From: Acidobacteriota bacterium
GTDB taxonomy: Bacteria; Acidobacteriota; Terriglobia; UBA7540; JAPUME01
NCBI GenBank assembly: GCA_027294185.1
Contig: JAPUME010000302.1
Location: 1-5,759, forward strand
Direction of reading: 5' to 3'
Length of the DNA stretch: 5,759 nucleotides
Positions 1-5,047 of this stretch are shown here, in pieces (within the stretch, counting starts at the first letter, position 1; every line of letters starts with the position of its first letter). The translations under genes were made by a program, and so were the position numbers. The notes beneath the pieces are model-generated. The model was given only the letters and a program-made list of their open reading frames with translations, did not search any database and was not told where the DNA came from.

Positions 1-354
1 CCTGAAGGTCAAAGAGAGGACGGCCAGGGTGCAGAGGGCCACCTGCGAGAAGTCCAGGGCCAGTTGGAAAAAGCCAAGGCGAAGTTTGAATCCCAGGTTG
101 AGGATTTTCATCAGGAATTGCAGGAGCTTTCGGCAAGTTGGGACCGCAGCATCGTTGCCGGTTCCGCTGCGGAGGGAAAGCGTAAGCTTCTTGCCAGGCT
201 CGGCCAATTGCTCTCGCGGCGCAACTACCTGCGGAATCTTTTGCGGGATGTTGATGCAGCGTTATCGGTGAACGGGAACGACACACGATTTGAGGGAAGG
301 AAGAAAAATGAACAGGCAGTCCCAAAGCTCGAAATCAAACTGGAACCTCGTTAA
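1..354 (+). CDS. hscB: HscB co-chaperone, C-terminal part (5' end outside window)
   Basis: This is the 3' end of an open frame that enters from before base 1 and stops at TAA 352-354, giving 117 visible residues. HscB is the J-domain protein that brings the scaffold IscU to the Hsp70 HscA and stimulates its ATPase in the cytoplasm. The J domain with its HPD motif would lie upstream and is not visible. What is visible is a charged, helical C-terminal domain: QLEKAKAKFESQVEDFHQEL, then KRKLLARLGQLLSRRNYLRNLL, ending around DVDAAL (to about base 264). This resembles the three-helix IscU-binding domain of HscB, whose last helix carries a similar KL..L..L.N.L pattern. A further 29 residues follow the usual end of the family and overlap the next gene by 47 bases. 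The assignment leans on the downstream hscA, fdx and iscX, because the fragment alone is weakly diagnostic. Confidence 0.78.
   Translation, partial: PEGQREDGQGAEGHLREVQGQLEKAKAKFESQVEDFHQELQELSASWDRSIVAGSAAEGKRKLLARLGQLLSRRNYLRNLLRDVDAALSVNGNDTRFEGRKKNEQAVPKLEIKLEPR
292..300 (+). promoter_or_regulatory. Shine-Dalgarno setting the CADD-like start
   Basis: The purine-rich GAGGGAAGG lies 7 bases before ATG 308. It favours that start over the upstream in-frame TTG at 290, which would place this site inside the gene. The site is within the hscB tail, so translation of the two genes is probably coupled. Confidence 0.7.
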
Positions 355-1012
355 GGAAAAGGTGGACCAGTACCATCTGCTGAAGCATCCGTTCTACCAG
401 GCGTGGTCGAAGGGGCAGCTTCCCAAAGAAGCGTTGCGAACTTATGCCGCCCAGTATTACCGGCACGTGGCGGCTTTCCCCACCTACTTGAGCGCCCTGC
501 ATGCGCGGGCCGAGGAGGGCCGGGCGCGCCGCGTGATTCTGGAAAATCTTGTGGATGAGGAGTACAAGACGCCCACGCATCCCGAGCTTTGGCTCCGCTT
601 TGCCGAGGGACTCGGCCTTAAGCGATCTGAAGTGGAAGGAGCCCCGACCTGGCGGGAGACGGGCCGCGTCGTCTCCACGTTTCGCAGGATCTGCGCGCAG
701 CAACCGCTCCTCGAAGGCATCGCCCTGCTTTACGCCTATGAGCGCATGACCCCGCGCGTGGCCGCCACCAAGGCCAGGGGCCTCAACGAGTTTTACGGCA
801 TTCGCTCCGAGAGAGCGGTCCGCTACTTCACGCTCCACGAAAAGCTGGACCGGCGCCACGCCGCCCGGTGGAAGCGGGTCCTGGCAAAGCCGGTGGCCGA
901 TAGGAAACAGGCGAAGGTCGCTGCCCAGGCGGTGGAAGAAGGAATGCAATCCATCTGGAATCTGCTCACGACGGTGCTTGAGAGGAGCGGCGCGGGCAAG
1001 GCGGCCTGTTGA
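308..1012 (+). CDS. CADD-family (PqqC/TENA-like) metal oxygenase, probable self-sacrificing pABA synthase
   Basis: The 234-residue product matches chlamydial CADD (about 231 aa) along its length. Matching blocks include HPFYQAWSKGQLPKEALRTY, HVAAFPTYLSALHAR, YERMTPRVAATKARGLNEF and the YFTLHEKLDRRHA region. CADD is a heme-oxygenase-like helical protein with a dimetal site. It supplies p-aminobenzoate for folate by oxidising its own tyrosine, replacing PabABC; a Nitrosomonas homologue behaves similarly. By alignment from memory, the metal ligands correspond to E84, H91, E145, H177, D181 and H184. The sacrificial tyrosine (CADD Tyr27) corresponds to Y30, and the essential lysine (CADD Lys152) to K155. 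All are present. The start at ATG 308 is supported by a well-spaced Shine-Dalgarno. The gene overlaps the hscB end by 47 bases and lies 132 bases before hscA. A PqqC-like or thiaminase-like role is less likely given these residues, but activity is inferred. Confidence 0.88.
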   Translation: MNRQSQSSKSNWNLVKEKVDQYHLLKHPFYQAWSKGQLPKEALRTYAAQYYRHVAAFPTYLSALHARAEEGRARRVILENLVDEEYKTPTHPELWLRFAEGLGLKRSEVEGAPTWRETGRVVSTFRRICAQQPLLEGIALLYAYERMTPRVAATKARGLNEFYGIRSERAVRYFTLHEKLDRRHAARWKRVLAKPVADRKQAKVAAQAVEEGMQSIWNLLTTVLERSGAGKAAC

Positions 1013-1048
1013 CCGTTACAAAACGGGTGATGGTTATAAAACAGGAGA
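1013..1048 (+). repeat. Imperfect tandem repeat, two 18-base units
   Basis: Immediately after the TGA of the CADD-like gene, bases 1013-1030 and 1031-1048 match at 13 of 18 positions. The core is GTTACAAAACGGG followed by GTTATAAAACAGG. Two copies are too few to call an iteron array. This could be a local duplication or part of an operator. Confidence 0.45.
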
Positions 1049-1079
1049 GCCCGTGAATGTGGGGTCGCGGTTCCGTCAG

Positions 1080-1112
1080 GGCACGGCTTCAGCCGTGCCG
1101 CAAAAACGGCAC
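1080..1112 (+). repeat. GC-rich hairpin element with two alternative pairings (REP-like)
   Basis: GGCACGGCT (1080-1088) and AGCCGTGCC (1091-1099) are perfect inverted copies. Folded, they give an 8-bp stem with a TTCA loop. The 3' arm also contains GTGCCG (1095-1100), which can pair instead with CGGCAC (1107-1112), so the two stems exclude each other. There is no following T-tract, so it is not a classic terminator. The compact GC-rich palindrome between operon genes resembles interspersed REP-type elements, or an mRNA-processing or stability element between the CADD-like gene and hscA. The rest of the 1013-1144 gap has no coding signal that I can support. Confidence 0.6.
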
Positions 1113-1144
1113 AAGGCCGGCTTCCTCCATCTCGGCTTGCCGGG

Positions 1145-3040
1145 ATGCCCGCTAAGGTAAATGAACGAAGTAAGGAGAACGAAGCGCAAGTGAGTGCCCC
1201 GGTAGTAGGAATTGACCTCGGAACGACGAACAGCCTGATTGCATACATGGATATGGGTGTGCCGCGTGTGATCTCAGACGCTCAGGGCGCGCCTCTCCTC
1301 CCCTCGATTCTTTCCGTGGACGAGTCGGGCGAAATCCTGGTAGGCCGTTCGGCCCGGGATCGTCTGGTAACGGACCCGAAGAACACCGTCTTTTCGGTCA
1401 AACGCCTCATGGGGAAAGGCATCGAAGATGTGCGGGAAGAGATTGACCTGTTTCATTTCCCCATTACCGACGACAGCCGGGAGGTCATCCGGCTCAATCT
1501 GCGCGGTCAGGTTCTCACGCCGCCCGAGGTTTCCGCTCACATCCTTCGCAAGCTCAAGGAGGCTGCCGACAAGTTCTTTGGTGAGCCGGTGCGACAGGCC
1601 GTGATTACGGTTCCGGCATATTTTGACGATGCGCAGCGGCAGGCCACCCACGACGCCGGAAAGATCGCGGGCCTGGAAGTGCTGCGGCTGGTGAACGAAC
1701 CCACCGCGGCCTCGCTCGCCTACGGCATCGAGCAGCGGCGCGAGGGAGTGGTGGCCGTCTATGACCTCGGGGGCGGCACCTTCGACATCTCTATTCTGAA
1801 GCTTCGCGAGGGCATCTTCGAAGTCATCTCGACGAACGGCGATACGCGGTTGGGCGGCGACGATATCGACGCGCGCTTGATCGCCCTGGTCCTGACCGTC
1901 CTGAAAGAAGAGACGGGGACCGATTGGTCCGAAAATGATGTCCTGGTGCGGCAGATCCGCTTCGCCGTCATAGAGACCAAGCATCACCTGACGGATAACG
2001 ACGCCGGCGTGATTCGATTCCCTCTCCCTGAGGGTCCCGATGGGAAAAAAGGAAAGACCACAAGCGTCGAGATACCCGTCACACGCAGTCAGTTTGAAGA
2101 ACTGGTGCGGCCGGTTGTGGAGCGGACGCTGCCTCGGGCCCGGCAAGCGCTCGAAGACGCCGGCCTCGAGCCGGAACAAATCGATGAGGTTGTCCTGGTG
2201 GGCGGGGCCACGCGGATGCCCCTGGTGCGCCGCCTGGTGGAAGATCTGTTCGGGCGCAGGCCGCATACCGAGCTCAACCCGGATGAAGTCGTGGCTCTTG
2301 GCGCGGCCGTACAGGCTGACATTCTGGCCGGCGGCACTGCGGACATGCTGTTGCTCGACGTTACGCCGCTTTCGCTCGGCATTGAGAACATGGGCGGGGT
2401 CATCGCCAAGATCATTCACCGCAATGCCACCATACCGGCCAGCGCCAGCGAGATGTTCACCACCTTTATGGATGGGCAGACGAGCGTCGATATTCACGTG
2501 CTGCAGGGCGAGCGCGAGTTGGTGGGGGATTGCCGCAGCCTGGCGCGTTTCAAGTTGAAGGTCCCGCCGCTTCCTGCCGGATTGGCGCGGATTGAAGTGA
2601 AGTTTCTGATTGACGCCAACGGCATCTTGAACGTCACCGCCCGCGACCAGCGGACAGGAGTTGAGCAATCCGTCGAAGTCAAGCCTTCCCACGGACTGAG
2701 GGACCAGGAGGTGGAGCGGATGCTGCTCGAATCCTTCGACCACGCCGAGGAAGATTTGAATTTACGCCAGCTCATCGAGGGGCGAATCGAAGCCGACATC
2801 GCTCTCAGAGCGACTGAGAAAGCTCTCAAGGAAGCCGCCGCAGCCCAACTGGAACCTGAGGAAAGAAAACAGATCGAGCGGGCTGTGGAGGAGCTGAGCG
2901 CGGCCCGCGCGGGGAATGATCATCGCCTCCTCCGCGACAAGTTGGAGGCTTTCAATGAAACGACGCATCACTTCGCTGAGGTCCTGATGGAGGGTGCGGT
3001 CAAGACCGTTCTCAAAGGGAAGGCCCTCAAGGATGTTTAG
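1145..3040 (+). CDS. hscA: HscA, Fe-S cluster assembly Hsp70 chaperone
   Basis: HscA is a specialised cytoplasmic Hsp70 that uses ATP, with HscB, to remodel IscU and release its [2Fe-2S] cluster. The 631-residue frame has the full Hsp70 layout. The phosphate-1 loop GIDLGTTNS is at 22-30, VNEPTAAS starts near 183, phosphate-2 DLGGGTFD is at 207-214, and the adenosine motif [10 protein letters not shown] starts near 350. The interdomain linker LLLDVTP is at 402-408, followed by a beta substrate-binding domain (to about 530) and a helical lid. HscA rather than DnaK is indicated by [18 protein letters not shown], by [15 protein letters not shown], and by a C-terminus ending in [10 protein letters not shown] with no DnaK-type EEVKD tail. 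E. coli HscA has 616 residues. ATG 1145 lacks a Shine-Dalgarno and abuts the hairpin region. An in-frame GTG at 1190, after AAGGAG, would give 616 residues. The fdx start follows after 15 bases. Confidence 0.96.
   Translation: MPAKVNERSKENEAQVSAPVVGIDLGTTNSLIAYMDMGVPRVISDAQGAPLLPSILSVDESGEILVGRSARDRLVTDPKNTVFSVKRLMGKGIEDVREEIDLFHFPITDDSREVIRLNLRGQVLTPPEVSAHILRKLKEAADKFFGEPVRQAVITVPAYFDDAQRQATHDAGKIAGLEVLRLVNEPTAASLAYGIEQRREGVVAVYDLGGGTFDISILKLREGIFEVISTNGDTRLGGDDIDARLIALVLTVLKEETGTDWSENDVLVRQIRFAVIETKHHLTDNDAGVIRFPLPEGPDGKKGKTTSVEIPVTRSQFEELVRPVVERTLPRARQALEDAGLEPEQIDEVVLVGGATRMPLVRRLVEDLFGRRPHTELNPDEVVALGAAVQADILAGGTADMLLLDVTPLSLGIENMGGVIAKIIHRNATIPASASEMFTTFMDGQTSVDIHVLQGERELVGDCRSLARFKLKVPPLPAGLARIEVKFLIDANGILNVTARDQRTGVEQSVEVKPSHGLRDQEVERMLLESFDHAEEDLNLRQLIEGRIEADIALRATEKALKEAAAAQLEPEERKQIERAVEELSAARAGNDHRLLRDKLEAFNETTHHFAEVLMEGAVKTVLKGKALKDV
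1172..1177 (+). promoter_or_regulatory. Possible Shine-Dalgarno for an alternative hscA start
   Basis: AAGGAG lies 12 bases before the in-frame GTG at 1190. The spacing is longer than ideal, but it is the only strong ribosome-binding match near the hscA start. If used, the protein begins [11 protein letters not shown], six residues before the Hsp70 core. Confidence 0.4.
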
Positions 3041-3055
3041 AAGGACAGCAGCGGT

Positions 3056-3412
3056 ATGGCAAGAGTAACTTTTCTACCGCTCGATAAAACGGTGGAATTC
3101 GATCTGGACGCGCTCCCTTACAAGGAGCACGGCAGGCCCAAGTCGCTGCTCGATGTGGCGGTCAATTTCGGCATCCACCTGGAGCATGCCTGCGGAGGGA
3201 GTTGCGCCTGTACCACCTGCCACGTGGTGGTGATAAAAGGGGCGGAGTGCCTGAACGAGATGGATGACGGCGAGCAGGACCGGCTGGATATGGCTGCCGA
3301 CCTCACCCTCCACTCCCGCCTCGCCTGCCAGTCGGTTATCGAGCAGGACGGCGAGGTGGTGGTGGATATCCCGGATTGGAACCGAAACTACGTCAGCGAA
3401 GGCGGCCATTGA
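3056..3412 (+). CDS. fdx: Isc-type [2Fe-2S] ferredoxin
   Basis: This 118-residue adrenodoxin-type ferredoxin donates electrons to cluster building on IscU and to reductive coupling steps. The motif HACGGSCACTTCHVVV places the cluster ligands at C46, C52 and C55, with the fourth at C91 in SRLACQ. The CX5CX2C...C spacing is that of E. coli Fdx. C50 is the extra, non-ligand cysteine typical of the Isc ferredoxins. C65 is another cysteine that I cannot assign to a role. The C-terminal EVVVDIPDWNRNYV matches the VVEIP ending of the family. AGAAGGA (3039-3045) precedes ATG 3056 by 10 bases and overlaps the hscA stop, which suggests coupled translation. The position between hscA and iscX is the classical order. 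Supply of electrons to the CADD-like oxygenase is possible but only inferred. Confidence 0.96.
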   Translation: MARVTFLPLDKTVEFDLDALPYKEHGRPKSLLDVAVNFGIHLEHACGGSCACTTCHVVVIKGAECLNEMDDGEQDRLDMAADLTLHSRLACQSVIEQDGEVVVDIPDWNRNYVSEGGH

Positions 3413-3421
3413 TGATGGCCG
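3403..3421 (+). repeat. Small inverted repeat over the fdx stop codon
   Basis: CGGCCAT (3403-3409) and ATGGCCG (3415-3421) form a 7-bp stem with a five-base loop holding part of the stop TGA. No T-run follows, so it is unlikely to terminate transcription. It may only influence mRNA stability between fdx and iscX. The remaining bases up to 3506 show nothing I can name. Confidence 0.35.
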
Positions 3422-3506
3422 GCGCCAAGAAGGAATAAAGAGTGATTTGGCCCCTGCGTCAGCCTTCCAGAGAGAGAATCCGGTTTCCCCGCACCATGCC
3501 TGTTTC

Positions 3507-3512
3507 GGAGGT
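3507..3512 (+). promoter_or_regulatory. Shine-Dalgarno of iscX
   Basis: GGAGGT lies 7 bases before ATG 3520. It fixes the iscX start and shows that iscX has its own strong ribosome-binding site after a gap of about 107 bases from fdx. Confidence 0.75.
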
Positions 3513-3519
3513 CTGAGAA

Positions 3520-3735
3520 ATGGCTCTGAGCTGGTCTGACCACGAAAATATTGCCATTGATCTGCTGGAAAAATTCCCCGACACGGACCCCCTCACCGTC
3601 CGTTTTACCGACCTCAAAAAGTGGATCACGGAGTTGAACGGCTTCTCCGACGACCCCAATAGCTCGAACGAAGCGAAGCTCGAGGCAATTCAGATGGCTT
3701 GGCACGAAGAGTGGAAAGACGCCCAGGAAGACTGA
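3520..3735 (+). CDS. iscX: IscX (YfhJ) Fe-S assembly protein
   Basis: This 71-residue acidic protein belongs to the IscX family (E. coli IscX has 66 aa). IscX binds the cysteine desulfurase IscS and iron, and acts as a regulator or iron adaptor of cluster synthesis in the cytoplasm. Family signatures are seen in order: the W-[ST]-D opening (residues 5-7), FPDTDPLTVRFTDLKKWI (19-36) and FSDDPNSSNEAKLEAI (42-57), followed by MAWHEEW. Many Asp and Glu residues form the acidic surface expected to contact IscS. It is the last gene of the isc block in the standard hscA-fdx-iscX order. The TGA at 3733-3735 is followed by a non-coding stretch leading to the pilin promoter. Confidence 0.95.
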   Translation: MALSWSDHENIAIDLLEKFPDTDPLTVRFTDLKKWITELNGFSDDPNSSNEAKLEAIQMAWHEEWKDAQED

Positions 3736-3803
3736 CTCTGCCCGCCTCGAGATTCCCTTCCGTTAAGCTTCTTTAACCCTGGTATATACGTACTTTGGTA
3801 CTG

Positions 3804-3833
3804 TTGACTTCCCCTTCCTCCCCTCCCTATACT
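3804..3833 (+). promoter_or_regulatory. Sigma-70-type promoter for the minor pilin genes
   Basis: TTGACT (3804-3809) and TATACT (3828-3833) are separated by 18 bases, close to the consensus in both boxes. Transcription would start near 3840, just before GGAGG (3841-3845) and ATG 3860, giving a very short leader. Upstream is an AT-richer patch containing GTATATAC (3782-3789), itself a palindrome, and two GTAC copies 8 bases apart, possible protein-binding sites. No sigma-54 GG/GC pattern was seen. Confidence 0.65.
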
Positions 3834-3859
3834 GATTCGCGGAGGCTTAGATAGGTCCT

Positions 3860-4447
3860 ATGCGAGCGAGAAGACGGGCTAAATGTATTAGCCGGGGTTT
3901 TACGCTGGTCGAGATGATGGTGGTGGTCGTCATTATCAGCACCGTATCGGTGTTCGCGATCCCCCAGGCCATGATTGCTGTGCGGGGTTACCGGCTGCAC
4001 GCGAGCGCCTCCGCCGTAGCGTCGCAGCTCAGCGTGACCCGCTATCGTGCGACCTCGCAGTTTACTCCTTACCGGCTGAACATTCTCATCAGTACCCGCA
4101 GCTTCCAGATGCAGCGCATGACGACGGCCTACGCGGTTCCGACGGGCGGCGATCCGCAAGAGTCGCAGACCATGGTCCTGTCCACCGGGGTCAGTTATGT
4201 GGCCACCAATCCCAGCGCACCGCAGCGCCCCGGCACCAAGATTAACGATGCCGGGGACACGGCCCTCTATTTCAACACTCGTGGCATCCCGGTGGACGCG
4301 GGCGGTTCTCCGGTCACGAACGGCGGTTACGCCGTTTACCTCCAAAATGAGGACAGCCTTTACGATGCAGTAACGGTATCGATCGGCGGGCGCATTACGG
4401 TTTGGAGCTGGCAGCCGGGCTCTCCCGGCGCCTGGGTGAGGCGGTAA
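3860..4447 (+). CDS. GspH/FimT-family minor pilin or pseudopilin
   Basis: This 195-residue protein has a class III prepilin signal. A basic 13-residue leader ends in SRG, followed by FTLVEMM, so PilD-type peptidase should cut after G13. The mature Glu5 equivalent is E18. A hydrophobic helix follows (about residues 19-41), which serves as membrane anchor and assembly helix. The C-terminal part has the GspH/FimT pattern FNTRGIPV...AVTVSIGGRITVWSW. Such proteins belong to the initiating tip complex of type IV pili or type II secretion pseudopili, in the inner membrane and periplasm. The neighbouring pilV-like and pilW-like genes favour a type IV pilus FimT role over GspH. GGAGG at 3841-3845 is 14 bases before ATG 3860, which is somewhat far. 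There is no cysteine in the mature part. The next gene starts 50 bases later. Confidence 0.88.
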   Translation: MRARRRAKCISRGFTLVEMMVVVVIISTVSVFAIPQAMIAVRGYRLHASASAVASQLSVTRYRATSQFTPYRLNILISTRSFQMQRMTTAYAVPTGGDPQESQTMVLSTGVSYVATNPSAPQRPGTKINDAGDTALYFNTRGIPVDAGGSPVTNGGYAVYLQNEDSLYDAVTVSIGGRITVWSWQPGSPGAWVRR

Positions 4448-4484
4448 GCGGATCCAGCGCTATGGCGAATCGAGAGAAGATGTC

Positions 4485-4490
4485 GGAGGT
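4485..4490 (+). promoter_or_regulatory. Shine-Dalgarno deciding the pilV-like start
   Basis: GGAGGT lies 7 bases before ATG 4498. It selects that start over the in-frame ATGs at 4402, 4462 and 4480, which lack such a site and would give leaders too long for a prepilin. Confidence 0.8.
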
Positions 4491-4497
4491 GAGTTTC

Positions 4498-5037
4498 ATG
4501 AGCAGACCGAAGTCCGAATGCGGCGTTTCCTTGGTGGAAAGCATGGTCGCAATCTTTATTGCCACGATCGCCCTTTCCTCGTTGGGCGCAGTGATTTTTA
4601 CGGCCACGGTGCAGAACAAGAACCAGGGTTATGAAACGACACGTATGATCGTATTCGCCCGGGAAAAGATGGAGGAGATGCTGGAGCTCGATTTTGCCGA
4701 TACGACTTCCCTGAACGGCAGCGTCACCGACACCACGTGGGAGAAGGGCCTGACGGCGGGCGGGCTGGCCGACGTCACACAGGAGATAACCGCCTGCCCC
4801 GCGGCGGGCGCCGCCGTAGGCTACGTACAGTTCCTGGACCCGAACGGCATACCCATCTCCGCTGCTTCCTGCACCCCGATCACAGCCTGGGCTTACACAC
4901 GACAGTGGACGGTGACGGATGCCCCCGGCGGGGTGGCGAATCTGAAGCAGATCACAGTGGCGGTCTTTGCCCCCGCAGCCGTCAACAGCGGCGGGCGGAA
5001 GCCCTGGGTGATTCTCACAAGTTATAAGAGCCAGTAG
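4498..5037 (+). CDS. pilV: PilV-like minor pilin
   Basis: This 179-residue prepilin has a short leader MSRPKSECG followed by VSLVESMVAIFIATIALSSL. Cleavage is expected after G9, with E14 as mature Glu5. The residue after the cut is Val rather than the usual Phe or Met. PilV-type features are the VESMVAIFI...ALSSLGAV helix, the MIVFAREKMEEMLELDF helix after it, and the C-terminal pattern RQWTVTDAPGGVANLKQITV ending in VILTSYKSQ. PilV is a tip or priming minor pilin needed for efficient type IV pilus assembly. C100 and C125 lie in the globular domain and could form a disulfide in the periplasm. The gene stop TAG (5035-5037) is contained in the ribosome-binding region of the next gene, so the two are probably translated in tandem. 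Confidence 0.85.
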   Translation: MSRPKSECGVSLVESMVAIFIATIALSSLGAVIFTATVQNKNQGYETTRMIVFAREKMEEMLELDFADTTSLNGSVTDTTWEKGLTAGGLADVTQEITACPAAGAAVGYVQFLDPNGIPISAASCTPITAWAYTRQWTVTDAPGGVANLKQITVAVFAPAAVNSGGRKPWVILTSYKSQ

Positions 5038-5040
5038 GAG
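5036..5040 (+). promoter_or_regulatory. Shine-Dalgarno of the pilW-like gene
   Basis: AGGAG overlaps the pilV-like TAG stop and lies 7 bases before ATG 5048. It supports that start and suggests translational coupling. Confidence 0.75.
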
Positions 5041-5047
5041 TGGAATC

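Noticed and set aside
335..949. Antisense open frame opposite the CADD-like gene
   Set aside because: Shadow of a well-supported gene with all active-site residues on the + strand; no ribosome-binding site or family motif.
1009..1040. Possible internal promoter TTGACC ... TATAAA before hscA
   Set aside because: The spacer is about 20 bases, too long for a normal sigma-70 promoter, and the boxes fall in the tandem repeat. Not enough to call.
1080..1099. Rho-independent terminator after the CADD-like gene
   Set aside because: The stem is strong, but no T-run follows on either strand. An A-run of five at 1102-1106 is too short and too far from the stem for a reverse-strand call.
1274..2743. 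Long antisense open frame (489 codons) opposite hscA
   Set aside because: It lies wholly within hscA. The product shows no recognisable family, and long antisense frames are common opposite GC-rich genes with strong codon bias.
3762..3777. Terminator after iscX
   Set aside because: The stem is only about five AT-rich pairs and is not followed by a T-tract.
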